The notes beneath the pieces were generated by a model. It saw only the letters and a list, made by a program, of their open reading frames with translations, had not been told where the DNA came from and made no database searches. A program made the position numbers and the translations under genes. Source: Betaproteobacteria bacterium (GTDB lineage: Bacteria > Pseudomonadota > Gammaproteobacteria > Burkholderiales > Burkholderiaceae_C). Taken from it: a DNA stretch of 64,000 nucleotides. Position 1 is the stretch's first letter, and the number at the start of each line of letters is the position of its first letter. The stretch covers positions 1 to 64,000 of the forward strand of contig JADIZZ010000024.1 of the NCBI GenBank assembly GCA_016704535.1, given 5' to 3'. Below are positions 41,065 to 50,244 of this stretch, piece by piece.

Positions 41065-41955
41065 TCACTGCGCCTTCGCAGCCGCCACCTGCGCCGCCAC
41101 TTCGGCGGCAAAGTCGTCGACCTTCTTCTCGATGCCCTCGCCCACCACGTAAAGCGAGAAGCCGGCGACCTTCGTCGACTTTTCCTTCAGCATCTGCTCG
41201 ACCGTCTGCTTGTCGTTCTTGACGAAGGTCTGGTTCAGCAGCGAGACCTCCTTCAGGAACTTGGCCACCGAGCCGTCGACCATCTTGGCCACGATTTCGG
41301 CCGGCTTGCCGCTCTCGGCGGCCTTCTCGGCGGCGACACGGCGCTCGACCTCGATCAGATCGGCCGGCACGTCACTGGTGGCCAGCGCCTTTGGCTTCAT
41401 CGCGGCCACGTGCATGGCCACATCCTTGGCAGCCACGCCGTCCCCGGTGTATTCGACGATGACGCCGATGCGCGTGCCGTGCAGGTAGCTGGCGAGTGCG
41501 CCGCCGCCAGCATATCGCTTGAAGCGGCGGATGGCCATGTTCTCGCCAATCTTGCCAATCAGGCCCTTGCGCACGTCTTCCACCGTCGGCCCAAAGCCGT
41601 CTTGCGACAGCGGCAGCGCCGATAGCGCGGCCAGGTCGGACGGGTTGCGCTCGGCGATCAGGGTCGCCACCGCCTTGGCGAAGGCCAGGAAGGAGTCGTT
41701 CTTGGTGACGAAGTCAGTTTCGCAGTTGACTTCGACCATCGCGCCGACCGTGCCGCTGACCGCCGCGGTGATCACGCCCTCGGCGGTGACGCGGGCGGCG
41801 GCCTTGCCGGCCTTGCTGCCGAGCTTGACGCGCAGGATCTCTTCGGCGCGCGCCATGTCGCCATCGGCCTCGGTCAGCGCCTTCTTGCATTCCATCATCG
41901 GCGCGTCGGTCTTGGCGCGCAACTCGGCCACCATGCTTGCAGTAATTGCGGGCAT
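41065..41955 (-). CDS. tsf: translation elongation factor Ts
   Basis: 296 residues from the ATG at 41955; an ATG 6 bp upstream is possible. It is the nucleotide exchange factor for EF-Tu. The N-terminal UBA-like domain holds VAELRAKTDAPMMECKKAL. The core follows with the TDFV motif in VNCETDFVTKNDSF, and later domains include EVSLLNQTFVKND. It lies about 100 bp after rpsB, the conserved pair. Confidence 0.97.
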   Translation of the reverse strand: MPAITASMVAELRAKTDAPMMECKKALTEADGDMARAEEILRVKLGSKAGKAAARVTAEGVITAAVSGTVGAMVEVNCETDFVTKNDSFLAFAKAVATLIAERNPSDLAALSALPLSQDGFGPTVEDVRKGLIGKIGENMAIRRFKRYAGGGALASYLHGTRIGVIVEYTGDGVAAKDVAMHVAAMKPKALATSDVPADLIEVERRVAAEKAAESGKPAEIVAKMVDGSVAKFLKEVSLLNQTFVKNDKQTVEQMLKEKSTKVAGFSLYVVGEGIEKKVDDFAAEVAAQVAAAKAQ

Positions 41956-42054
41956 CGTCATCTCCAGTGAATTTGGGTTGGCGCCCGGCGCGAGGCGGCC
42001 GGGCGGCAAGCGCAGCGCCGCACCAGACAGGCGCAGCGCGGCGGAGTCAGCCAG

Positions 42055-42801
42055 TCAGGCTTCCTCGTTGACTTCGACGAACTCGTCACCGGCGGCCGAG
42101 ATGGCCTGAACGACTTCGTTCGTGGCGTTGGCGCGGCCTTCGAGCACGGCGTCGGCCACCGCCTTGGCGTACAGCGCCACGGCCTTGGCCGAGTCGTCGT
42201 TTCCAGGAATGACATAGTCGATGCCGATCGGCGAGTGGTTGGTGTCGACGATACCGATCACCGGGATGCCCAGCTTCTTGGCTTCGAGCACGGCGATCTT
42301 GTGGTAGCCGACGTCGATGACGAACATGGCATCGGGAAGTGCAGCCATGTCCTGGATGCCGCCAATGTCCTTCTCGAGCTTGGTCAGCTCGCGCTCGAAC
42401 ATCAGGCCCTCCTTCTTGATCATCATCTCGGTGCCGGCTTCCTTGGTCGCCTGCATGTCCTTGAGCTTCTTCAGCGAACCCTTGACGGTCTTGAAGTTGG
42501 TCATCATGCCGCCGAGCCAGCGCTGGTCGACGTAGGGCATGCCGCAACGCTGGGCTTCCAGCGCGATGACCTCGCGCGCCTGACGCTTGGTGCCGATCAT
42601 CAGGATGGTGCCGCGGCGTGAGGCGAGCTGGCGGATGAACTTCATCGCATCCTCGAAGAGCGGCTGCGTCTTCTCGAGATTGATGATGTGGATCTTGTTG
42701 CGATGGCCGTAGATATACGGCGCCATCTTGGGATTCCAGAAGCGCGTTTGGTGCCCGAAGTGGACGCCGGCTTCCAGCATTTCACGCATGGAGACAGTCA
42801 T
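42055..42801 (-). CDS. rpsB: 30S ribosomal protein S2
   Basis: 248 residues. S2 binds the 30S head and is needed for S1 attachment. The opening MREMLEAGVHFGHQTRFWNP and the motifs NKIHIINLEKT, YVDQRWLGGMMTNFKT and IDTNHSPIGIDY-like VDTNHSPIGIDYVIPGND are standard. The start follows AGGACC. It is the first gene of the minus-strand run ending at rlmB and is divergent from a DadA-like gene, with about 240 bp between the two. Confidence 0.97.
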   Translation of the reverse strand: MTVSMREMLEAGVHFGHQTRFWNPKMAPYIYGHRNKIHIINLEKTQPLFEDAMKFIRQLASRRGTILMIGTKRQAREVIALEAQRCGMPYVDQRWLGGMMTNFKTVKGSLKKLKDMQATKEAGTEMMIKKEGLMFERELTKLEKDIGGIQDMAALPDAMFVIDVGYHKIAVLEAKKLGIPVIGIVDTNHSPIGIDYVIPGNDDSAKAVALYAKAVADAVLEGRANATNEVVQAISAAGDEFVEVNEEA

Positions 42802-42920
42802 GGAAGGTCCTAAGGTTGTGTCTAGAATCCCGGCGCTTGATCACCGGCAGCGGCAACCATGTTTCATGGGTTGCACATCCGCTCGGTGACACCTTGGTTG
42901 AACCGGGTTCGCGATTTGCC

Positions 42921-42946
42921 TGCCTCGTGCAACCTGCAACGAGGCA
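42921..42946. repeat. inverted repeat in the rpsB upstream region
   Basis: TGCCTCGT and ACGAGGCA, 8-bp perfect arms with a 10-nt loop, about 120 bp upstream of rpsB. It may be a hairpin in the rpsB leader or an operator shared with the divergent gene. Confidence 0.35.
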
Positions 42947-43041
42947 AACCGAATGAGTTTAGCACGCGCGGCCCAGCTGAGCGCCCTGTCCGAGGCCCCT
43001 CGCCACCTGACGCCGATCAGCCCACGGCAGGGGCACTGAAC

Positions 43042-44301
43042 TTGCGAATCGTCATCGTCGGCGCAGGCATCGTCGGCGTCACCACGGCCTACGAGCTGGC
43101 GCTTCAGGGCCACGAGGTCACGGTCTACGAGCGTCGTGGCAGCGTGGCCTCGGAGGCCAGCTTCGCTAACGGCGGGCTGCTGGCGCCCGGCCTCGTGGCG
43201 CCCTCTGCGGCACCGGGCATGCCTTGGCAGGTGGCGCGCCAGCTCTTCGGCAGCCACGCGCGGCTGCGGCCCGGCGGCATCGATGCACTGGCGCAGCTGC
43301 CCTGGCTTTGGCGATGGTGGCGCGCCTCCCGGGCGCGCGTGCACGGCCCCAACCGCATGGCCATGCACCGGCTGGCGCAGTTCAGCGCTGCGCGCATGCA
43401 GGAGCTCACGCGCTGCCTGAACCTCGAGTTCGAGCAGACGCCCGGTGTCGTGATGCTGCTGCGCGGTGAACGCGAGCTGAAGGCGGTGCAAGGCAGCCTG
43501 GCGCTGTTGCGCGACTGGGGCGTGCCGCATCACGTCGTCGACGCCGCGCGATGCCGCGAGCTGGAGCCCGGCCTAAACGAAGGCACCTCGCTGCATGCGG
43601 CCGTGCACCTGCCGCAGGACGGCGCGGGCAACTGCCGCCAGTTTGCGCATCTGCTCAAGGCCGAGGCGCAGCGCCTGGGCGCGCGCTTCCGATTCCACAC
43701 CGCCGCGCGCGCCCTGGGCGCAGGCACGGCACCCACGGTGGCATTGGACAACGGAGTGACCGTGCCCTGCGACGCCGTCGTCGTCTGCGCCGGCGTCAGC
43801 GCGCGCACGCTGCTGGCCGGCGTGGGGGTGCGCTTGCCGTTGGCGGCCGTGCACGGCACCTCGGTCACTGCGCCGCTGCGACATCTTGACGGCTTGGACG
43901 CACCCGGACCGCGTGGCGCATTGACCGACGAACGTCACCAGATCGCCATCACGCGCCTGGGCCATCGTGTACGCGTGACCGGGGGCGCTGAGATCGGCGG
44001 TGAGCCGTCACGGCTCGAACCCGCTGCGCTGCGCCGGCTCTACCGGGTGCTCGACGACTGGTTCCCTGGAGCCGTCCTGGCGCGCGAGGCACAGCACTGG
44101 AAGGGTGCGCAGCCTATGTTGCCCGACGGCCCGCCCGTGCTCGGCGAGAGCGGCGCACCCGGTATCTGGGTCAACCTCGGGCATGGCGCCAGCGGCTGGG
44201 CCCTGGCCTGCGGCTCGGCGCGCGTGCTGACCGAACGCTTGTCGGGGCGCGACGCGCCTCTGGACATGGCCGGGTTGACGGTGGCGCGCCTGCGCGGCTG
44301 A
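43042..44301 (+). CDS. FAD-dependent D-amino acid dehydrogenase-like oxidoreductase
   Basis: 419 residues, most likely from a TTG at 43042 with AGGGG just upstream; a CTG 6 bp earlier is an alternative, and no ATG fits. It is a DadA/glycine-oxidase-type flavoprotein. The dinucleotide motif is RIVIVGAGIVGVTTAYELAL, followed by GHEVTVYERR. The middle has LPQDGAGNCRQFAHLL, typical of DadA, and the C-terminus WVNLGHGASGWALACGSA closes the FAD site. Oxidation of D-amino acids or related amines to oxo-acids is likely; the exact substrate is not shown. It lies divergent from rpsB and just before the nnr gene. Confidence 0.87.
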   Translation: MRIVIVGAGIVGVTTAYELALQGHEVTVYERRGSVASEASFANGGLLAPGLVAPSAAPGMPWQVARQLFGSHARLRPGGIDALAQLPWLWRWWRASRARVHGPNRMAMHRLAQFSAARMQELTRCLNLEFEQTPGVVMLLRGERELKAVQGSLALLRDWGVPHHVVDAARCRELEPGLNEGTSLHAAVHLPQDGAGNCRQFAHLLKAEAQRLGARFRFHTAARALGAGTAPTVALDNGVTVPCDAVVVCAGVSARTLLAGVGVRLPLAAVHGTSVTAPLRHLDGLDAPGPRGALTDERHQIAITRLGHRVRVTGGAEIGGEPSRLEPAALRRLYRVLDDWFPGAVLAREAQHWKGAQPMLPDGPPVLGESGAPGIWVNLGHGASGWALACGSARVLTERLSGRDAPLDMAGLTVARLRG

Positions 44302-44338
44302 GTGCATGTGCGGCCCGCGGCGGCGCGACAATAGCTGC

Positions 44339-45835
44339 ATGCGTGCACCGCCTATTCGCATCACCGCGGACCAGCGGTCCTGGCCGTTGCATGGCGCCGC
44401 GGCGTCGCGGCAGGCCGAGCAGTTGGCGTTGGCCTTGCACCGACCGCATGCCCTGATGGAAGCCGCCGGCTTGGCCGTGGCGCGGCTGGCGACCGCTTTG
44501 GCGCCGCACGCCCGGCGTGTGCAGGTCTGGGCCGGCCCGGGCAACAACGGCGGCGACGGGCTCGTCGCCGCACGCCATCTGCATGCCGCCGGGCGGGCCG
44601 TGCAGGTATCCCTGCCGGTCGAGGCCACGGCCCAACCTGCCGATGCGGCCGAGGCGCTGGCACAGGCACGTGCCGCCGGGGTGTCCATTGCGCAAGGCAC
44701 CGAAACGGAACCGGCGGATCTGATCATCGACGCGTTGCTCGGCGTGGGCACATGGCGCGCACCGGTGGGCGACATGGCCCAGGCCATCGCTGCGATCAAC
44801 AACACAGGCAAACCGGTGCTTGCCGTCGATCTGCCGTCAGGCCTGCATCCCGACACCGGCATGCCGCTGGGCGAGCACGCCGTGCGCGCCCATGCCACGC
44901 TGGCACTGCTGAGCCTGAAGCCCGGCTGTTTCACTGGCCGCGGACGCGACCATGCCGGCGCGGTCTGGTTCGACGACCTGGGTGCCGACGCCGGTGCGCC
45001 CAACGCCTGGCTGACGGGCAAGCCGGTCCTGCCGGCGCCCTTGCATGCCAGCCACAAGGGCAGCAGGGGCGACGTGGTGGTGGTGGGTGGAGCTGCGGGC
45101 ATGGTTGGCGCGGCCTGGCTGGCGGCCCGGGCCGCACTGGCCGCCGGTGCGGGCCGCGTCTATTGCAGCCCGTTGGACGAGACGACCAGCCTGCTCGACG
45201 GCCGGCAGCCGGCACTGATGGGACGGCGTGCCTGGTGGACGGCCACGCCCGAGGTGCTGGCCAGCGCGACGGTTGCCTGCGGCTGCGGCGGCGGCGACGC
45301 CGTGCGCGCCGTGCTGCCTGCCCTGCTGTCGAATGTGCAGCGCCTGCTGCTCGACGCCGATGCGCTGAACGCCATAGCAGCCGACAGCATGCTGCAGCAC
45401 TTGCTTCGGCAGCGCGCCGCGCGCGGGCGCCCGACGCTTCTGACGCCGCACCCGCTGGAAGCCGCGCGGCTGCTGCGATACACCAGCGCCGAGGTGCAGG
45501 CCGACCGTGTGACCGCCACCGCTGGGCTGGCGGCGCAGTACGCCTGTACGGTGCTGCTGAAGGGCTCGGGCACGGTAATGGCGGCGCCGGGTGAACTGCC
45601 GCGAATCAACGCCACGGGCAACGCCACGCTGGCTACTGCGGGCAGCGGAGACGTGCTGGCCGGCTGGGCTGCCGGCCTGTGGGCGCAACACCCCGACGAG
45701 AGCGCGCTGAACATCGCCACCATCGCCGCGTGGCAACACGGCCGTGCCGCGGACCTGTGGCCGGCAGCGGCGCGCGGCGCGCCGCTGCGTGCAGACGCGC
45801 TCGTCGAGGTGCTGGCCCAGCACGCCTTCGGCTGA
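44339..45835 (+). CDS. nnr: bifunctional NAD(P)H-hydrate epimerase / ADP-dependent dehydratase
   Basis: 498 residues, a fusion of two NAD(P)HX repair enzymes. The N-terminal YjeF_N domain (about 1-215) has WAGPGNNGGDGLVAARHL for the epimerase. The C-terminal ribokinase-like domain (about 230-498) has KGSRGDVVVVGGAAGMVGA and the dehydratase active-site phrase NATLATAGSGDVLAGWAAGL with its catalytic Asp. Together they restore damaged NAD(P)H. The ATG at 44339 is 37 bp after the DadA-like gene. The end faces rnr with only 15 bp between. Confidence 0.95.
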   Translation: MRAPPIRITADQRSWPLHGAAASRQAEQLALALHRPHALMEAAGLAVARLATALAPHARRVQVWAGPGNNGGDGLVAARHLHAAGRAVQVSLPVEATAQPADAAEALAQARAAGVSIAQGTETEPADLIIDALLGVGTWRAPVGDMAQAIAAINNTGKPVLAVDLPSGLHPDTGMPLGEHAVRAHATLALLSLKPGCFTGRGRDHAGAVWFDDLGADAGAPNAWLTGKPVLPAPLHASHKGSRGDVVVVGGAAGMVGAAWLAARAALAAGAGRVYCSPLDETTSLLDGRQPALMGRRAWWTATPEVLASATVACGCGGGDAVRAVLPALLSNVQRLLLDADALNAIAADSMLQHLLRQRAARGRPTLLTPHPLEAARLLRYTSAEVQADRVTATAGLAAQYACTVLLKGSGTVMAAPGELPRINATGNATLATAGSGDVLAGWAAGLWAQHPDESALNIATIAAWQHGRAADLWPAAARGAPLRADALVEVLAQHAFG

Positions 45836-45850
45836 CGGCGCGCCGCAGCC

Positions 45851-48109
45851 TCAGCGCCGCGTACGCGGCTTGGGCGACGGCCTTTGCGGGCCGGGCTTGC
45901 GTGAACGGCGGGCCGCCTCGCCCGCCGACTTGCCAGGCACCGAACCCGCGCCGGCACTCCGGGAGGCCCCTTTCAGCACCCGCGTGGCGGCCTTGACGCT
46001 GCGGTCGGTCTCGCGTACCGCGGCCAGCTTGGCCACCACACCGGCGCCAATCGGCAGCGACTTGGCCTTTTCGCCACGCGCCAGCGGGCGCTCGCCTTCG
46101 CCCTCACGCACCATCCGGAAGTCGATCTTGCGGCCGTCCAGGTCGACGCGGCTAACCTGCACCCGAACGCGCGCTCCCACCGCGTAACGGATGCCCGTGC
46201 GTTCGCCGCGCAGTTCGCCGCGCGCTTCGTCGTAGCGATAGTACTCGCCGCCCAGTTCGGTAATGTGCACCAAGCCCTCGACGTACAGACCGTCCAGCGT
46301 GACGAAGAGGCCGAAGCTGGTCAAGGCGCTAACGGTACCCGAGAACTCCTCGCCCAGGTGCTCGCGCATGTAGCGGCACTTCAGCCAGGCCTCGACGTCC
46401 TTGCTGGCCTCGTCGGCGCGCCGTTCGTTGGCACTGCAGTGGCCGCCGGCGGCTTCCCAGAGTGCCATCTCCTGAGACATCGGCTTGGCAGCCTTGGCCA
46501 CCTTGCCGCCTCGGCGCAGCTCGGGCGTGCGTGTCTTCGCGTTGGCCAACAAGTGGTAGCGCTTGCCGGACAGCACCGCCTTGATGACACGGTGCACCAG
46601 CAGGTCGGGATAGCGCCGGATCGGGCTGGTGAAGTGCGTGTATGCCGGGTAGGCCAGGCCGAAGTGGCCGCTGTTGTGCACCGTGTAGATGGCCTGCTGC
46701 ATCGAGCGCAGCAGCAGCGTGTGGATCTGCTGCGCATCGGGCCGGCCGTGCACCGACTGCGCAATGGCCTGGATCTCGTGCGGCGTGGGCTCGTCGCTCA
46801 AGTGCATGCCCACGCCCAACGCCTTGAGCATGGCTTGCAGCGAGAGGCGCTTCTCGGGGGTCGGGCCCTCGTGCACACGGAAGAGGCTGGCGTGTTCTGC
46901 GCTCTCGATGAACTCGGCTGCGCAGACATTGGCCGCCAGCATCGTCTCTTCAATCAGCCTGTGCGCCTCGTTTCGCGTACGCGGCACGATCTTCTCGATG
47001 CGGCCGCTTTCGTCGCAGACGATCTGCGTCTCGGTGGTCTCGAAGTCGACCGCACCACGCTTGGCGCGCTGCTTGAGCAGCGCACGGTAAACCTCGTGAA
47101 GGTGCAGCAGGTGCGGCACCAAGTCATCGCGGCGTTGCGCTTCGGGACCGCGCGTGTTGGCCAGCACTGCGGCCACCTCGGTGTAGGTGAGCCGCGCGTG
47201 TGAACGGATGACCGCCGGGTAGAACTGGAAGGCGTCGATGCGGCCTTCGGTGTCGACCAGCATGTCGCAGACCATGCTCAGGCGCTCGACGTCGGGGTTC
47301 AGCGAGCACAGGCCGTTGCTCAGCTTCTCGGGCAGCATGGGGATCACGCGGCGCGGGAAGTAGACCGAGGTGGCACGTTCGTAGGCGTCCTCGTCGAGCG
47401 GCTCGCCGGGCTTCACGTAGTGGCTGACGTCGGCGATGGCGACGATGAGCCGCCAGCCCTCGAACGCCGTCTTGCCGCGGCCGCGCTTGAAGGGTTCGGC
47501 GTAGACGGCGTCGTCGAAGTCGCGCGCGTCCTCGCCGTCGATGGTGACCAGCGCCACGTCGCTGAGATCGACGCGGTGCTTGCGGTCGACCGGGCGCAGC
47601 TTGTCGGGCAGCGCCGCGGCCTGCGCCAGGGTCTCCGGACTGAACTGGTGCGGCACCTCGTACTTGCGCACCGCGATCTCGATCTCCATGCCAGAGTCGT
47701 CGATCTCGCCCAGCACCTCGGCCACGCGGCCCACCGGCTGCGAGTGCAGCGAGGGTGGCTCGGTCAACTCGACCGACACCACCTGCCCCACCGCGGCATT
47801 GGCAGTGGCGTTCTTGGGGATCAGGATGTCCTGACCGTAGCGGCTGTCTTCGGGTGCCACCAGCCACTGCCCGCCTTCGTGCAGCAGGCGGCCGATGATG
47901 GGCGTCTTGCGGCGCTCCAGGATGTCGAGCACGCGGCCCTCGGGCCGGCCCTTGCGGTCGTAGCGCAGCACACGCACGCGAACGCGGTCCTTGTGCAGCA
48001 CGCTGCGCATCTCCTGCGGCGCGAGGTAGATGGCGGGGTCGCCGTTGTCGGGAATGACGAACCCATGACCGTCGCGATGGCCTTCGATGCGGCCTTCGAA
48101 TTCGCCCAT
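45851..48109 (-). CDS. rnr: ribonuclease R
   Basis: 752 residues. It is a processive 3'-5' exoribonuclease able to degrade structured RNA. After cold-shock-type domains (from MGEFEGRIEGHRDGHGFVIP) comes the RNB catalytic domain with DGEDARDFDDAVYAEPFKRG carrying the metal-binding aspartates, and PIRRYPDLLVHRVIKAVL. An S1 domain (ALTSFGLFVTLDGLYVEGLV) and a basic tail rich in Lys, Arg, Pro and Ser follow. The N-terminal winged-helix region usual in RNase R is absent; the frame is closed by a TAG about 60 bp upstream, next to the tRNA-Leu promoter. Confidence 0.94.
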   Translation of the reverse strand: MGEFEGRIEGHRDGHGFVIPDNGDPAIYLAPQEMRSVLHKDRVRVRVLRYDRKGRPEGRVLDILERRKTPIIGRLLHEGGQWLVAPEDSRYGQDILIPKNATANAAVGQVVSVELTEPPSLHSQPVGRVAEVLGEIDDSGMEIEIAVRKYEVPHQFSPETLAQAAALPDKLRPVDRKHRVDLSDVALVTIDGEDARDFDDAVYAEPFKRGRGKTAFEGWRLIVAIADVSHYVKPGEPLDEDAYERATSVYFPRRVIPMLPEKLSNGLCSLNPDVERLSMVCDMLVDTEGRIDAFQFYPAVIRSHARLTYTEVAAVLANTRGPEAQRRDDLVPHLLHLHEVYRALLKQRAKRGAVDFETTETQIVCDESGRIEKIVPRTRNEAHRLIEETMLAANVCAAEFIESAEHASLFRVHEGPTPEKRLSLQAMLKALGVGMHLSDEPTPHEIQAIAQSVHGRPDAQQIHTLLLRSMQQAIYTVHNSGHFGLAYPAYTHFTSPIRRYPDLLVHRVIKAVLSGKRYHLLANAKTRTPELRRGGKVAKAAKPMSQEMALWEAAGGHCSANERRADEASKDVEAWLKCRYMREHLGEEFSGTVSALTSFGLFVTLDGLYVEGLVHITELGGEYYRYDEARGELRGERTGIRYAVGARVRVQVSRVDLDGRKIDFRMVREGEGERPLARGEKAKSLPIGAGVVAKLAAVRETDRSVKAATRVLKGASRSAGAGSVPGKSAGEAARRSRKPGPQRPSPKPRTRR

Positions 48110-48135
48110 CAGGGCGGGGCCTGCGACGGACGGGC

Positions 48136-48165
48136 TTGAGGTCTTGTTTTCTTTGATGGTATATT
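48136..48165 (+). promoter_or_regulatory. promoter of tRNA-Leu
   Basis: TTGAGG (48136-48141) and TATATT (48160-48165) are 18 bp apart. The tRNA begins 16 bp after the -10 element, so the 5' leader is very short. The rnr gene starts on the other strand close by. Confidence 0.6.
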
Positions 48166-48180
48166 CCTAAGTTCCTGAGA

Positions 48181-48265
<85 letters not shown>

Positions 48266-48281
48266 CGATTGAATGATCCGC

Positions 48282-48313
48282 AAAGCCCGCGTGTTGAAAG
48301 ACACGCGGGCTTT
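48282..48313. terminator. bidirectional terminator between tRNA-Leu and the phosphoribosyltransferase gene
   Basis: A 13-bp perfect stem, AAAGCCCGCGTGT/ACACGCGGGCTTT, with a 6-nt loop. It ends in TTTGTCGTTCT on the plus strand. A-rich bases on the left give a T-containing tail for minus-strand transcripts as well. Confidence 0.85.
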
Positions 48314-48320
48314 GTCGTTC

Positions 48321-48842
48321 TCAGACCGTGAACTTCTTCACCAGCGCGTCGGGTCGGAGGTTGTCGTACTCCTCGAAGGGCTGGTGGATCCACGGGCTGG
48401 TGGGCAAGGTCTCGACGAAGTAGTCGGGGATGTAGGTCGACACGCCTTTCACCCAGATGACAGCGGCGCGCAGTTCGCTGATGGACGGCATGCCGCGCAG
48501 GCGATCGACCACGGCGCGCAGGGTGATGCCGGTGTCGGCCAGGTCGTCGATCAGCAGCACGCGCCCGGCCAGTTCGCCCTTGGGCATGGTGATGTACTTG
48601 GCCAGGTCGAGACGGCCCTGGATGGTGCCGGCCTCGGCACGGTAGCTGCTGGTCGACATGATCGCCAGCGGCTTGTCGAAGACGCGCGAGAGGATGTCGC
48701 CCGGCCGCATGCCGCCGCGCGCCAGGCAAAGGATCTGGTCGAACTGCCAGCCGGAATCGTGCACCTTGAGTGCCAGCTTCTCGGTGAGCAAGTTGTACTC
48801 GTCCCATGACACGTACAAGTGCTTGCCGTCGTCGGTGAGCAT
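48321..48842 (-). CDS. purine phosphoribosyltransferase (Gpt/Hpt-like)
   Basis: 173 residues from the ATG at 48842. The PRPP-binding motif is VLLIDDLADTGITLRAVV, with CLARGGMRPGDILSRVFD earlier for the nucleotide loop. The C-terminal phrase STYIPDYFVETLPTSPWIHQPFEE resembles bacterial xanthine/guanine and hypoxanthine phosphoribosyltransferases encoded beside purA. It converts a free purine base plus PRPP to the nucleotide. The exact base preference is not shown. It lies 43 bp after purA and is probably co-transcribed. Confidence 0.88.
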   Translation of the reverse strand: MLTDDGKHLYVSWDEYNLLTEKLALKVHDSGWQFDQILCLARGGMRPGDILSRVFDKPLAIMSTSSYRAEAGTIQGRLDLAKYITMPKGELAGRVLLIDDLADTGITLRAVVDRLRGMPSISELRAAVIWVKGVSTYIPDYFVETLPTSPWIHQPFEEYDNLRPDALVKKFTV

Positions 48843-48885
48843 GCGGGGAACCTCCTCTGGGGTGTCTGGAAGCCGGCGCCCACGC

Positions 48886-50223
48886 TCAGGCTCGGAACGG
48901 GTGGCGCAGCAAGATGGTGTGCACGCGGTCGGGGCCCGTCGACACCATGTCGATAGGCGCGCCGATGAGCCCCTGCATGCGCTCCAGGTAGCGCTTGGCG
49001 TTGACCGGCAGCTGCTCCCAGTTGGTGAGGCCGGCGGTGGTGTCGCTCCAGCCCGGTAGCGTCTCGTAGACGGGCTCGCACGCCGCGATCTCGTCGGGGT
49101 CCATCGGCAGGATGTCGAGCACCCGTTCGCCCAGCCTGTAGCCGGTGCAGATGTTGATCTCGGGCAGACCGTCGAGCACGTCGAGCTTGGTGATGCACAG
49201 GCCCGAGACACCGTTGATGATGATGCTGCGCTTGAGTGCGGCAGCGTCCAGCCAGCCGCACCGGCGGGCACGGCCGGTGACGGTGCCGCGCTCCTGGCCG
49301 ACGGTAGACAGGTGGTGACCGACGCCGCCCGGCGCGTCGATGTCGAGTTCCGTCGGAAACGGCCCGCCACCGACGCGCGTGGTGTAGGCCTTGGTGATAC
49401 CCAGGATGTAGTGCAGCATGCCCGGGCCCACGCCCGAGCCGGCGGCCGCGTTGCCGGCGACGCAGTTGCTCGAGGTCACGTAGGGGTAGGTACCGTGGTC
49501 GATGTCGAGCAGCGTGCCCTGCGCACCTTCGAAGAGCAGGTTCTGGCCGGCCAGGTGCGCCTGGTGCAGGCGGTAACCGACGTCGGCCATCAGCGTGCGC
49601 AACTGCTCGGCGGCCTGCATCGCGCCGTCGAGCATGGGCCGCCAGTCCAGCGCGGCACCGCCCAGGTAAGCGAGCTCGGTGTTGTGCAGTTCCACCAGCT
49701 CACGCAGCTTGGCCTCGAAGCGTGCCGGGTGCTTCAGGTCCTGCACGCGCAATGCACGGCGCGCCACCTTGTCCTCGTAGGCCGGGCCGATGCCCTTGCC
49801 CGTGGTGCCGATCTTGCCGCTGCCGCTGCTCTCGCGGCGGCCTTCGCGGGTGCGGTCGAGTTCGACGTGGAAGGGCAGGATCAGAGGGCAGGCCTCCGAC
49901 AGGAAGAGCCGCGAGCGCACATCGATGCCCAGCGCCTCGATGCGTTCGATCTCGCCCAGCATGTGCGCCGGGTCGACGACGACACCGTTGCCGATGTAGC
50001 AGGCCACGCCCTCGCGCATCACGCCCGAGGGGATGAGTTGCAGCGCCGTCTTGCGGCCCGCGATGACCAGCGTGTGACCCGCGTTGTGGCCGCCCTGGAA
50101 GCGCACCACGCCCTGTGCGTGGTCGGTCATCCAGTCGACGATCTTGCCCTTGCCCTCGTCACCCCACTGGGTGCCGACGACGACCACGTTGCGGCCCGGT
50201 GTCGGTCGGATGGCTGCTTGCAT
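48886..50223 (-). CDS. purA: adenylosuccinate synthetase
   Basis: 445 residues. It makes adenylosuccinate from IMP, aspartate and GTP, the first committed step to AMP. The GTP-binding P-loop is VVVGTQWGDEGKGKIVDWM, and the IMP-binding region follows with GGHNAGHTLV. TTGKGIGPAYEDKVARRALR and NCVAGNAAAGSGVGPG are conserved blocks. It lies 21 bp downstream of hisZ, as in most betaproteobacteria. Confidence 0.97.
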   Translation of the reverse strand: MQAAIRPTPGRNVVVVGTQWGDEGKGKIVDWMTDHAQGVVRFQGGHNAGHTLVIAGRKTALQLIPSGVMREGVACYIGNGVVVDPAHMLGEIERIEALGIDVRSRLFLSEACPLILPFHVELDRTREGRRESSGSGKIGTTGKGIGPAYEDKVARRALRVQDLKHPARFEAKLRELVELHNTELAYLGGAALDWRPMLDGAMQAAEQLRTLMADVGYRLHQAHLAGQNLLFEGAQGTLLDIDHGTYPYVTSSNCVAGNAAAGSGVGPGMLHYILGITKAYTTRVGGGPFPTELDIDAPGGVGHHLSTVGQERGTVTGRARRCGWLDAAALKRSIIINGVSGLCITKLDVLDGLPEINICTGYRLGERVLDILPMDPDEIAACEPVYETLPGWSDTTAGLTNWEQLPVNAKRYLERMQGLIGAPIDMVSTGPDRVHTILLRHPFRA

Positions 50224-50244
50224 GCTCGGAGCTTTCTTCAGGAT

